Assembly (NCBI GenBank): GCA_003990955.1
Contig: BIFV01000008.1
Span: 241,066-305,065 of the forward strand
Length of the DNA: 64,000 bases
Source of the DNA: Sporomusaceae bacterium FL31
Lineage (GTDB): Bacteria > Bacillota > Negativicutes > DSM-1736 > Dendrosporobacteraceae
Direction: 5' to 3'
The translations under genes and the position numbers were made by a program. The notes under the pieces were generated by a model. It made no database searches. It saw only the letters and a list, made by a program, of their open reading frames with translations, and was not told the origin of the DNA. Positions 16,637 to 24,162 of the stretch are shown here, piece by piece (position 1 is the first letter of the stretch; each line of letters opens with the position of its first letter).

Positions 16637-17239
16637 GTGTCTATGCTCACACTTATGCAAGATCCAGAAACTTATGCTGGCGGAACGGAAGAAATGAACG
16701 AGATAATCGCTAACTTATTGCAGCTGATCCAACTTAAAAGCGCAAAACTTTATTTACATAGCCAGCAAGTCGCAAATTACGCTGTTAGTACAGCAGCAAA
16801 AATGCGCTTGCCTCGCGAAGAAATAGAGCGCATTCGGGTTGCCGCACTGTTACATGATTTAGGTCATGTGACTGTTCCCAATGCAATTTTAGCAAAATTA
16901 CCTTATTTATCCACCCGCGAAATGAGTACCTTTAAAAATCATTGCAATGCTGGCAGTTATATGTTGGAAAACATGGCCTCTTGCCAGGAACTCATTCCCT
17001 ATATTCGTTATCATCATGAACGCTGGGATGGTACAGGCTATCCAAAACGGCTCAAGGGTGTTAATATCCCGCTGGGTGCCAGAATCATTGCTGTGGTCAA
17101 TCATTATGATCGTTTTATCAATCCCTGTACGCAAAATTGGGAAAAAACCAAAGGCGAAGCAGTCAGGGAGTTATTTAGTTTGTCCGGAACAGCTTTTGAT
17201 CCTGATGTAGTAAGAGCATTCATTGAGGCATTAGGATAA
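16637..17239 (+). CDS. HD-GYP domain protein (probable c-di-GMP phosphodiesterase)
   Basis: The HD-GYP family hydrolyses cyclic di-GMP. The 200-residue product is nearly the domain alone, with H41, the H73-D74 pair, H102, the H126-H127 pair and DGTGYP at 131-136. The usual aspartate of the ADxxD motif is replaced by asparagine (N155 in VVNHYD), which may weaken one metal site. There is no membrane or sensor domain. The GTG start at 16637 follows GAAAGG at about 10 nt; ATG at 16643 is an alternative. It is the only gene on the plus strand between the flagellar cluster and comFC, with its own terminator (17291-17316). A link between c-di-GMP and motility is plausible. Confidence 0.85.
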   Translation: MSMLTLMQDPETYAGGTEEMNEIIANLLQLIQLKSAKLYLHSQQVANYAVSTAAKMRLPREEIERIRVAALLHDLGHVTVPNAILAKLPYLSTREMSTFKNHCNAGSYMLENMASCQELIPYIRYHHERWDGTGYPKRLKGVNIPLGARIIAVVNHYDRFINPCTQNWEKTKGEAVRELFSLSGTAFDPDVVRAFIEALG

Positions 17240-17290
17240 ACGATTCAACCGCAAAGTACTTGAAGTATTCAAAGGGATCTCCAATATTTG

Positions 17291-17316
17291 AGCGCGATGA
17301 TAATCGCGCTTATTTT
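17291..17316 (+). terminator. Terminator of the HD-GYP gene
   Basis: Stem AGCGCGAT (17291-17298) / ATCGCGCT (17303-17310), loop GATA, followed by TATTTTT. The same stem core occurs in two other terminators of the window. Confidence 0.85.
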
Positions 17317-17338
17317 TGTTTGCATTAATTAATTAATT

Positions 17339-17391
17339 AAAAGTATAGCATAAGAGCATAAAGCAAACAAGTGTTCTTATGCTATACTTTT
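17339..17391. terminator. Long bidirectional terminator at the comFC stop
   Basis: Perfect 17-bp arms, AAAAGTATAGCATAAGA (17339-17355) and its complement (17375-17391), 19-nt loop. The right arm touches the comFC stop codon. A/T runs at both ends fit termination in either direction. Confidence 0.75.
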
Positions 17392-18056
17392 TAATCCGCT
17401 CCACTGGCGATTGCTAGCCCATGAACACTAACGGCCCCTGCGCGCTTAAGTGTTTTAGCACATTCATTCATGGTAGTTCCGCTCGTGAAAATATCGTCAA
17501 CCAACAGAATGACTTTACCAGCAACAGCTTGTGGACGCATAATTTGAAATGCGTCTTTTATATTGCGGCGGCGTTCTATTACCGGTAAATCCCAGAGCGG
17601 CTGAGTAGGCCGCGAACGAATAAGAACGTCATTAATCCACATAAGTTTTTTAGCAGCTGCCCATTCCTGAAAAATCTTCTCGGTTTGATTATAGCCCCGT
17701 TCCTTCAGGCGATCACGATGTAAGGGAATTGGGATAACCGCATCAACTTGAGCAAGTTTTTCAAGGTTGCTATAGCGGTGTAACAGCCAGTGCAGATGTA
17801 CAAGATATTTTAAATCTCCGTGAAACTTAATGGCCTGAATGAGCTTTTTAGCACCACCGCGATAGTCACAAAGTACCTGGCAGGAGTCCAGATAGCGCAG
17901 CCTGTGCGCTGCGGGATGAATGGCACGGACTGCCAAGACCTTTGACAGGCAGGGTAAGCACCACTCGCCATGCCCGGCAATACTTTTCCGACAGACCGGA
18001 CATTTGGGCGGATAAAGAAAATCCAGGAAAGCTGTCCACAAGACCTTCAACGCCAT
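17391..18056 (-). CDS. comFC: ComFC family amidophosphoribosyltransferase-like protein
   Basis: Needed for DNA uptake in naturally competent bacteria. The 221-residue product has an N-terminal zinc finger (CPVC and CLPC, about residues 17-35), a central PRTase domain with RGYNQTEKI, and the PRPP loop VDDIFTSGTT near the C-terminus. The start is uncertain: the ATG at 18056 lies only 2-4 nt after AAGGTGGGG, and a TTG at 18050 is better spaced. It begins just after recD2 ends, so the two form a unit. In many Firmicutes comFC is next to yvyF and flgM, as here. Confidence 0.9.
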   Translation of the reverse strand: MALKVLWTAFLDFLYPPKCPVCRKSIAGHGEWCLPCLSKVLAVRAIHPAAHRLRYLDSCQVLCDYRGGAKKLIQAIKFHGDLKYLVHLHWLLHRYSNLEKLAQVDAVIPIPLHRDRLKERGYNQTEKIFQEWAAAKKLMWINDVLIRSRPTQPLWDLPVIERRRNIKDAFQIMRPQAVAGKVILLVDDIFTSGTTMNECAKTLKRAGAVSVHGLAIASGAD

Positions 18057-18070
18057 CCCCACCTTCGAAA

Positions 18071-20233
18071 CTAATCGCTTAAGCTTTCACCGCGCAATCG
18101 CTCTGCCAGCAGTGAATAACGTTTTTTGGTACGATCATTCGCAATCGCCGTATTGAGCGCACTTTTTGTCCCAAGTAAAACCACCCGCTCCTTGGCTCTG
18201 GTAACTGCAGTGTATAATAAGTTGCGCTGCAGCATGACATGATGGCCAGGAATTAACGGCATAACGACCACAGAATATTCACTGCCCTGACTTTTATGCA
18301 CACTCATCGCATAAGCCAGCTGCAGTTCATCCAATTCGTTTTTTTCATACCATACATGGTTATCCGGATACCCTACTTTGAGCTTATTGTGATCCAACTC
18401 GAGGATAAAGCCAATATCGCCGTTAAACACGTTTTTATGATAATTATTCCGCATTTGCATGACCTTATCATTAAGACGAAAATGTTGATGAGGCCCATTG
18501 AGTGTTATTTGCCCGTCTTCCTCAGGGTTGAGTGCTTGCTGCAACAGCTTGTTGAGGTTCTCAACGCCGCAATCCTGCCGATGCATCGGTGATAATACCT
18601 GAACATCACGCCAGACATCAAAGCCTTCCTCAGCCAGCTTATCACAGCAAGTACTTACAATAGCCTCAGCCACAGCCTGACTGGAATTAAGCTCAATAAA
18701 CTGAAAATCCGGGCTGCTGCTGTAATCAGGCAATATGCCGCGGTTAATACGGTGAGCATTTTGCACAATCATACTTTCGCCAGCCTGACGGAACACTTCA
18801 GTAAGCCGCACCATCGGTATAGTCTCTGAGCGTAAAATGTCTTTCAGCACTGAGCCTGGGCCCACTGCCGGCAACTGGTCCACATCACCGACTAAGATAA
18901 CCCGGCAGCCATCTGGTACGGCACGCAGAAAATAATACATCAGTCCTATGTCCATCATAGAAACTTCATCAATGATCATGACATCGGCATCAAGCGGCTC
19001 GTCTTCATTGCGAATAAACCTGGGTGCCCCTTCCGATCCCCCTGTTGATTCGAGCAAGCGGTGAATAGTCGATGCTTCACGGCCAGTTGCTTCACTGAGC
19101 CGTTTCGCAGCACGTCCAGTAGGCGCTCCCAGCATAATCTGGAAACCCTGTGCTTCCAACACAGCCAACATCCCTTTAATAACGGTGGTCTTACCGGTCC
19201 CAGGACCACCAGTCAATACCAGCACCCCATGGGCTAATGCCGAGACAACGGCTTCCCGTTGACTTGCTGCTAACACCAGCTTAGCCGAGCTTTCCCATTG
19301 GGTAACGATGGTATCAAAATCATGATCGCGGACAGGTTTAGCCTTATCTTTAAGCCGTAATAGACGCTGTGCCGTGTTTTTCTCAGCATGATAGAGATGA
19401 CGTGGATAAATCAGAGTCATACCATGATAATCTTCCACACACAGGCGTTCTTCCTTTAACAGTAATTTCAAGCGGTTGGCAACTTCATTCCGCTCGGTTA
19501 GCAATAATTTAGCGGTCTGCTCTACCAGTGTTTCTTCCGGGACACAGCAATGGCCGGCCTGGGAAATCTGCAGTAAAGCAAAGTTCACGCCAGCTGCAAT
19601 CCGATCCGGGTGTATTCGCTCCAGCCCCATCGACATCGCAATCTGATCGGCAGTACGAAAGCCAATACCACTGACCTCTTCAGCCAATCGATAAGGATTT
19701 TCCTGCAAAACCGAAACAGCGAATGAACCATATTGGGCAAAAATTTTACCCGCATATCCCCCTGATACGCCGTTCATTTCTAAAAACAGCATCAGTTCCC
19801 TAATTTCTGATTGTTCAATATAAGCCTGGTGAATAACCTCGGCTTTTTTGCTGCCGATCCCCTCTACTTCAACTAATCGATGAGATTTATATTCAATAAT
19901 TTCCAGGGTTTGAATACCAAAGTGTTTAACCAGCCGGGCAGCCATGGCCGGACCAATTCCTTTGATGGCACCAGAAGCTAGAAAACGTTCAATTCCTTTA
20001 ACGCTGGTGGGTGCGACCCGCTTACAAGTCGTTGCTTTAAACTGCTGCCCAAACTTGCTATGTTCCACCCATACACCGGTTAATTCCAGCTGTTCACCAA
20101 TAAGGGGTGCAGGCATACTGCCTACCACAGTGACCGCACTCCGATCTTCATTCGGTTTTATTTTAAACACAGCAAAACTGCCGTCATCATTTTGAAAAAC
20201 TATGTTTTCAACAATTCCTGCTAACTGTTCCAC
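18071..20233 (-). CDS. recD2: RecD2-type ATP-dependent DNA helicase
   Basis: 5'-3' superfamily 1B helicase acting in DNA repair and replication without RecBC. The 720-residue length is usual. The N-terminal OB-like domain and helix-hairpin-helix repeats (IKGIGPAMAARLV, VEGIGSKKAEV, VSGIGFRTADQI) precede the motor. Walker A GGPGTGKTT is at about 340, DEVSMMD is motif II, VGDVDQLP is motif III, and the C-terminal SVHKSQGSEY and YTAVTRAKERV are motifs V and VI. GTG at 20233 follows AAAGGAG. comFC follows 14 bp downstream. Confidence 0.95.
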   Translation of the reverse strand: MEQLAGIVENIVFQNDDGSFAVFKIKPNEDRSAVTVVGSMPAPLIGEQLELTGVWVEHSKFGQQFKATTCKRVAPTSVKGIERFLASGAIKGIGPAMAARLVKHFGIQTLEIIEYKSHRLVEVEGIGSKKAEVIHQAYIEQSEIRELMLFLEMNGVSGGYAGKIFAQYGSFAVSVLQENPYRLAEEVSGIGFRTADQIAMSMGLERIHPDRIAAGVNFALLQISQAGHCCVPEETLVEQTAKLLLTERNEVANRLKLLLKEERLCVEDYHGMTLIYPRHLYHAEKNTAQRLLRLKDKAKPVRDHDFDTIVTQWESSAKLVLAASQREAVVSALAHGVLVLTGGPGTGKTTVIKGMLAVLEAQGFQIMLGAPTGRAAKRLSEATGREASTIHRLLESTGGSEGAPRFIRNEDEPLDADVMIIDEVSMMDIGLMYYFLRAVPDGCRVILVGDVDQLPAVGPGSVLKDILRSETIPMVRLTEVFRQAGESMIVQNAHRINRGILPDYSSSPDFQFIELNSSQAVAEAIVSTCCDKLAEEGFDVWRDVQVLSPMHRQDCGVENLNKLLQQALNPEEDGQITLNGPHQHFRLNDKVMQMRNNYHKNVFNGDIGFILELDHNKLKVGYPDNHVWYEKNELDELQLAYAMSVHKSQGSEYSVVVMPLIPGHHVMLQRNLLYTAVTRAKERVVLLGTKSALNTAIANDRTKKRYSLLAERLRGESLSD

Positions 20234-20351
20234 ACACTTACTCCTTTAACATTCGACCCAACTATCTTAATGGTCTAATTCGCAAACAAGACAGTAATTC
20301 CTCTTTTAGGTTCATTCACCCTATTTACATTTGTTAACGAAAAAAATAAAA

Positions 20352-20380
20352 TGTTAATGAACTGCATCATATATTATAAT
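20352..20380 (+). promoter_or_regulatory. Possible promoter of the TSCPD gene
   Basis: A perfect TATAAT (20375-20380) lies 28 nt before the ATG. At 17 nt upstream only the weak TGTTAA is found, so an activator or an imperfect -35 is implied. Confidence 0.4.
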
Positions 20381-20407
20381 AGAAAACCATTCAAAGGAGC
20401 CTAAACT

Positions 20408-20650
20408 ATGAGTCATTACGATACAAACGGAGTCTGTTCCAAAGGAATTAACTTTGAGGTAGAAAACGGCATTGTCAAGAGCGTTAGCTTTGACCGCGGC
20501 TGTCCAGGAAACCTCGAAGCCATCAGCAAGCTTGTTGAAGGCATGCCTGTCGACGAAGTCATCAAACGCCTTAAAGGTATTACCTGCAGCGGCAAACCAA
20601 CGTCCTGTCCAGATCAATTAGCCAGAGCACTGGAAGAACTGAATAAATAA
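20408..20650 (+). CDS. TSCPD domain protein (TIGR03905 family)
   Basis: Small protein of 80 residues whose domain is shared with the C-terminus of some ribonucleotide reductases and with orphan proteins; its function is not known. The family signature TSCPDQLARALEEL closes the sequence, with conserved cysteines at GVCSKGI (about 10), RGCPGN (about 32) and ITCSGKPTSCPD (about 60 and 66). These could hold a metal or Fe-S cluster. AAAGGAG precedes the ATG. It stands alone and converges on the YvrJ gene over a shared terminator. Confidence 0.85.
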   Translation: MSHYDTNGVCSKGINFEVENGIVKSVSFDRGCPGNLEAISKLVEGMPVDEVIKRLKGITCSGKPTSCPDQLARALEELNK

Positions 20651-20676
20651 TAGTTTAACCGTTCTCCCCAACGAAC

Positions 20677-20708
20677 AAAATCCCCAGAGCTGTTGCTCTG
20701 GGGATTTT
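20677..20708. terminator. Bidirectional terminator between TSCPD and yvrJ genes
   Basis: Perfect 14-bp stem, AAAATCCCCAGAGC (20677-20690) and its complement (20695-20708), loop TGTT. The A/T ends serve convergent transcripts from both sides. Confidence 0.9.
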
Positions 20709-20711
20709 GCT

Positions 20712-20855
20712 TTACAGCTTTCCAGCGATCACTTTGGTCAGTTCATTGATACTAACAGTAAGCTGTTCCAGCTTGCCTTCAATGCGTACCAACAGATATA
20801 TCGATACCACCATGGCAAAGCCATAATTCGCTGTGTAAGTAAGTAGCTGTTCCAT
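20712..20855 (-). CDS. YvrJ family small membrane protein
   Basis: Protein of 47 residues. It begins MEQLLTYTANYGFAMVVSIY, a short N-terminal membrane or membrane-surface helix, followed by LLVRIEGKLEQL and an amphipathic tail ending VIAGKL, the pattern of the YvrJ family (function unknown). AGGAGGT precedes the ATG. It is the last of four minus-strand genes that start with a sigma factor, and ends at the shared terminator. Confidence 0.8.
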   Translation of the reverse strand: MEQLLTYTANYGFAMVVSIYLLVRIEGKLEQLTVSINELTKVIAGKL

Positions 20856-20873
20856 ATGGCTTACCTCCTGTGA

Positions 20874-21086
20874 TTAAACAAGTGCGATCGCGTCGCGGGT
20901 ACGGATACGGGCCTCAACACTTTGAGTCAGTTCACCAGTCTTAGAGGTAAAGATATTGCGACTGATAATTTCCTGCATAACCACATCCACTTGGGCTTTG
21001 GTTAAATCTTCTTTCGGATCTGCCAAACTCAAGGTGACTTTTTTCCCGGATGCATTGCGAAATACCATCTCTAATGTCTTTGTCAT
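20874..21086 (-). CDS. DUF2922 family protein
   Basis: Small protein of 70 residues, family of unknown function common in spore-forming Firmicutes. It begins TKTLEMVFRNASGKKVTLSL, a two-stranded start typical of DUF2922, then DPKEDLTKAQVDVVMQEI, a helix, and a final beta-like part (ARIRTRDAIALV). The ATG at 21086 follows AAAGGAGGAG; a TTG directly upstream is an alternative. It lies between DUF1659 and yvrJ genes, a grouping I know from many related genomes. Confidence 0.85.
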   Translation of the reverse strand: MTKTLEMVFRNASGKKVTLSLADPKEDLTKAQVDVVMQEIISRNIFTSKTGELTQSVEARIRTRDAIALV

Positions 21087-21126
21087 CAAATGCTCCTCCT
21101 TTCCCTAAAATAAGCTCATCGTCCTA

Positions 21127-21351
21127 CTACTGGTCAATCAATTGCGTGTCATCAATCCGGCCGATTTCTTCTACCGGATAGAGCTGCAAGCCACCCAATG
21201 CAACTCCAACTGCATGGACGTCACTATCTGCAGAGTCTGGTTTCAAGTTGTTAAACGAACGTTGGCGAAACACCGCACTGCCTGTCGCACTCAAACCGGT
21301 CTGAACAGTAACGATCAGCCTGGAACTTTGCGGTACTTTTACGATTGCCAT
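21127..21351 (-). CDS. DUF1659 family protein
   Basis: Small protein of 74 residues, family of unknown function usually found next to DUF2922. The core is SSRLIVTVQTGLSATGSAVFRQRSFNNLK with a following VHAVGVALGGLQ stretch that fits a single beta-sandwich or SH3-like fold. The ATG at 21351 follows GGGGGTG by 6 nt; a GTG at 21360 would overlap the sigma factor stop. Spacing of 5 bp from the sigma gene indicates translation coupling. Confidence 0.85.
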   Translation of the reverse strand: MAIVKVPQSSRLIVTVQTGLSATGSAVFRQRSFNNLKPDSADSDVHAVGVALGGLQLYPVEEIGRIDDTQLIDQ

Positions 21352-21356
21352 ATTGC

Positions 21357-21941
21357 TCACCCCCTCTCGCTTTCATACATTCCATCCCAGAGTTGTTTTA
21401 AACGGGCCAATCCACGCTGCCTAAGATTATAGACAGCTTGCGGTGACACCTGCAAAACAACCGCTGTTTCACTAAGTCCCTTTCCCTGAATAACTGTCAT
21501 CAACACTGCCTGTCGTTGGCGCTCGGGAAGTTTGGTCAGCAAAGTAAAAGCCTGATTGGCTAATAAACGGGTCTCCACTTGACTGGCAATATCAGCTTGA
21601 TCAGGCAAAAAATCCAGTATTGAACCACTATCAGCATCACTGCCAGCTTCCAACGGCATTTCGTGCTGCCAGCGCCGACGTTCACGCTTAAACAGATTCC
21701 AGAGCGCAAACTTGACTTTACTCTCAGCATATCCGGCAAACTGCACTCCCAAAGCCGGATCATAATTGACCACAGCCTGACTCAAAGCCAGCCAGCCTTC
21801 GGCAAGTGCTTCTTCCTGAATGGGCCGTAAATGTACCTGATAGGCCTGCCTTTTTACTAAACCAGCATATTGTTGACAAATTTGCTCAAAAGCTTCAGCA
21901 TTGCCAGTCTGAGCAAGCATCACTAACTGATTAAATTCCAT
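21357..21941 (-). CDS. Sigma-70 family RNA polymerase sigma factor (small, ECF-like)
   Basis: Sigma factor of 194 residues with only regions 2 and 4. Region 2 (about 10-95) has EEALAEGWLALSQAVVNYD and VQFAGYAESKVKFALWNLFKRERRR. Region 4 (about 130-190) has LPERQRQAVLMTVIQGKGLSETA and the recognition helix QAVYNLRQRGLARLK. No anti-sigma factor is visible, unless one of the three small proteins downstream acts so. It heads the unit sigma, DUF1659, DUF2922, yvrJ. Related YvrI-type factors of Bacillus are linked to yvrJ. Target promoters cannot be read here. Confidence 0.85.
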   Translation of the reverse strand: MEFNQLVMLAQTGNAEAFEQICQQYAGLVKRQAYQVHLRPIQEEALAEGWLALSQAVVNYDPALGVQFAGYAESKVKFALWNLFKRERRRWQHEMPLEAGSDADSGSILDFLPDQADIASQVETRLLANQAFTLLTKLPERQRQAVLMTVIQGKGLSETAVVLQVSPQAVYNLRQRGLARLKQLWDGMYESERG

Positions 21942-22018
21942 ATCTCACCTTACAGTGAGAAACCGGTCTCTCTAAATTCGCGCTGACTCCAATTTAACCC
22001 AGCCGCCCTAAAACAGCA

Positions 22019-22057
22019 AAAGCCGACTCAGCACAGCTCTGCATGCCAGTCGGCTTT
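22019..22057. terminator. Hairpin upstream of the sigma gene
   Basis: Stem AAAGCCGACT (22019-22028) / AGTCGGCTTT (22048-22057) with a 19-nt loop. It may be a terminator of the ABC-F gene read-through or a leader element of the sigma gene. Confidence 0.5.
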
Positions 22058-22073
22058 ACTTGGAATAAAAATT

Positions 22074-22181
22074 GAACCACCGAGGTCACAGAGTACACCA
22101 AGGGATACAAAAAAATAAAGCGCGATAACATCGCGCAAAAAAACGTCATATCCTCTGTGACCTCGGTGTACTCTGTGGTTC
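22074..22181. repeat. Inverted repeat built of 9-bp CACAGAGTA-like units
   Basis: Two 33-bp arms (22074-22107 and 22149-22181) are inverted copies of a motif made of units like CACAGAGTA, CACCGAGGT and CACAGAGGA. They enclose the hairpin at 22120-22136. Similar CACAGAG repeats are known as dispersed intergenic elements in many bacteria. Only one copy is in this window. Confidence 0.65.
22120..22136 (-). terminator. ABC-F gene terminator inside the inverted repeat
   Basis: Stem GCGCGAT (22120-22126) / ATCGCGC (22130-22136), 3-nt loop, with A/T runs at both sides. It lies 56 nt after the ABC-F stop. Confidence 0.75.
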
Positions 22182-22192
22182 GGTAGCGTCCC

Positions 22193-24073
22193 CTACTGGA
22201 CTTCCAGCCATTCCTCATATTTGCTGCTGAGCTCGGCTTGCAAGCGGGAATATTCGTCAGCCAATGCTTGACTGGCTGTAGGATCGGCATGGCTTGCTGG
22301 GTTATTAAGCTGGAGTTCCACAGCTTTTAGTTCAGCCTCCAGCATGGCAATATCACCCTCCAGCTTCTGAGCAAGCTTTTCCTTGTCTTGAGGACGCTGC
22401 TGGCGGGGCTTGCCTTTTTTTGTCGGCTCTACTTCTTTCTCAGCTGGCTTTTCAATGACTTGAGCCGCTTTTTGCTCATTTAGTTTTCGCTCACGGAAAT
22501 AACTGTAATTACCGCCATATTCAGCCAGCCTGCCTTCGGTCAGCTCTACGATACAATTAGCCACCTTATCTAAAAAGTAACGGTCATGCGATACGGTAAT
22601 AAAAGTACCCGGGAACGCCATAATGGCTTCCTCCACCGCTTCTTTTGCCGGAATATCCAGGTGGTTTGTTGGCTCATCCAGTACTAAAAAGTTAGCGCCA
22701 GTCAGCATAAGTTTCAGGAAAGCCAGGCGGGATTTCTCGCCGCCGCTTAAATCTTTGATAATCTTAAACACATCATCGCCGCTAAAAAGAAAGGCACCCA
22801 GATAATGCCTGGCCCGCTCTTCGCTTAAACCATAATCCAGCATAATTTCATCCAACAGCCGATTATCCGAATTAAGACCTTCATGCTGCTGCGAGAAGTA
22901 TCCGATTTTGACCCGACTGCCAAGTTTGATCTTTCCGCCAGTTGGCGTTAAATCACCAGTAAGCAGTTTGAGCAAGGTCGTTTTTCCAGCACCGTTTGGC
23001 CCTACCAGAGCAACACCATCCCCCTTGCGAATGAGCAGTGATAATTTTTCGAATACCGTACGGGAACCATAAGCAGCTGAAACTTCCTCTAATTCTGCCA
23101 CTCTTTCCGCGCATTCACCGGGCGGATTAAAAGCAAAAAAATTAAATCTGGCGCTTTCCGGCGGCAATACAATTCTTTCCAACCGCTGCAACTGTTTCTC
23201 CCGCCCCCGGGCCTGCTTGGACTTAATCCCAGCTTTATAGCGCCTGATATATTCTTCGGTTTTAGCAATATGAGTTTGCTGCTTCTCAAAGGCACTGCTC
23301 AAAGCAGCCATCCGCTCAGCCTTTAATTCTACAAAAGCGGTATAATTACCGCTGTAAGCCGTTATTGAGCCATTCTCCAGTTCAATAATCCGTCCGGCCA
23401 CTTTATCGAGGAAAAAGCGGTCATGCGAAATAATCAAGACGCCGCCCGGATAACTCACTAAGAATTCTTCCAGCCACTCCACCATTTCAATATCTAAATG
23501 ATTGGTCGGCTCATCTAAAAATAAAAAGTCAGGCTGACGAATAAGTGCTTTAGCCAGACAGATCCGTGTCTTTTGTCCCCCTGAAAAAGCATTGACACTT
23601 CGCTCCAGGTCATCAGCCGTAAACCCCAGACCAAAAGCCACTCTCCGGATAGTACTCTCGTAATCATAACCGCCCGCCCGTTCAAAATGTTCCACAATAG
23701 TCGAATACTGCTTCATCAGGCCATCCAGCTTATTTTGATCCTGTTCAGCAGCAATGGCCTGTTCCAGTCCATTCATCTCAAGCTGCCAATCTTGCACATC
23801 CTGGAAAGCGGCAGACAATTCTTCATATAGCCGGCCATCTCCTAAAGCAGCTTCCTGTTCCACATACCCAATATTTTCACCTGGCGGCAAACTGATATGG
23901 CCTGCATCAGCCTGCTCCAGTCCCATCAGACAACGCATGAGCGTAGTCTTGCCTGTCCCATTCGCGCCAATCAGTCCAACCTTATCGCCACGCCGCACCT
24001 CAAAACTAACTCCAGAAAACAGCGTATCTATCCCAAAAGCCTTGCCCAGGCCTTCTATTTTCAAAATCCCCAT
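22193..24073 (-). CDS. ABC-F family ATPase
   Basis: Cytoplasmic twin-ATPase protein of the ABC-F group, which act on ribosomes (translation factors or antibiotic-resistance proteins). The 626 residues contain two nucleotide-binding domains: first GANGTGKTT and FSGGQKTRI with LDEPTNHLDIE, second GPNGAGKTT and LSGGEKSRL with LDEPTNHLDIP. They are joined by a charged linker, and the C-terminus has a lysine-rich coiled coil (AEKEVEPTKKGKPRQQR onwards), as in Uup/YdiF. No membrane segment. A resistance role cannot be read from sequence. It is monocistronic. Confidence 0.93.
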   Translation of the reverse strand: MGILKIEGLGKAFGIDTLFSGVSFEVRRGDKVGLIGANGTGKTTLMRCLMGLEQADAGHISLPPGENIGYVEQEAALGDGRLYEELSAAFQDVQDWQLEMNGLEQAIAAEQDQNKLDGLMKQYSTIVEHFERAGGYDYESTIRRVAFGLGFTADDLERSVNAFSGGQKTRICLAKALIRQPDFLFLDEPTNHLDIEMVEWLEEFLVSYPGGVLIISHDRFFLDKVAGRIIELENGSITAYSGNYTAFVELKAERMAALSSAFEKQQTHIAKTEEYIRRYKAGIKSKQARGREKQLQRLERIVLPPESARFNFFAFNPPGECAERVAELEEVSAAYGSRTVFEKLSLLIRKGDGVALVGPNGAGKTTLLKLLTGDLTPTGGKIKLGSRVKIGYFSQQHEGLNSDNRLLDEIMLDYGLSEERARHYLGAFLFSGDDVFKIIKDLSGGEKSRLAFLKLMLTGANFLVLDEPTNHLDIPAKEAVEEAIMAFPGTFITVSHDRYFLDKVANCIVELTEGRLAEYGGNYSYFRERKLNEQKAAQVIEKPAEKEVEPTKKGKPRQQRPQDKEKLAQKLEGDIAMLEAELKAVELQLNNPASHADPTASQALADEYSRLQAELSSKYEEWLEVQ

Positions 24074-24124
24074 TTAGCACCTCATGTACCTTATTTACAT
24101 TATTCCATATAAAATTATACAACA

Positions 24125-24150
24125 AAAAAAGCGCGATAGCTATCGCGCTT
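24125..24150 (-). terminator. Encapsulin operon terminator
   Basis: A perfect 22-bp palindrome, AAGCGCGATAG (24129-24139) and its complement, then a run of T on the minus strand (bases 24130-24125). It lies 12 nt after the encapsulin stop. Confidence 0.88.
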
Positions 24151-24162
24151 GATTTTATGGAA

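Noticed and set aside
22074..22181. CRISPR array
   Set aside because: The repeated units are 9 bp, contiguous and inverted, without spacers; no cas gene is present anywhere.
21994..22290. Minus-strand frame across the inverted repeat
   Set aside because: It runs through terminators and repeats and overlaps the ABC-F end; no coding signs.
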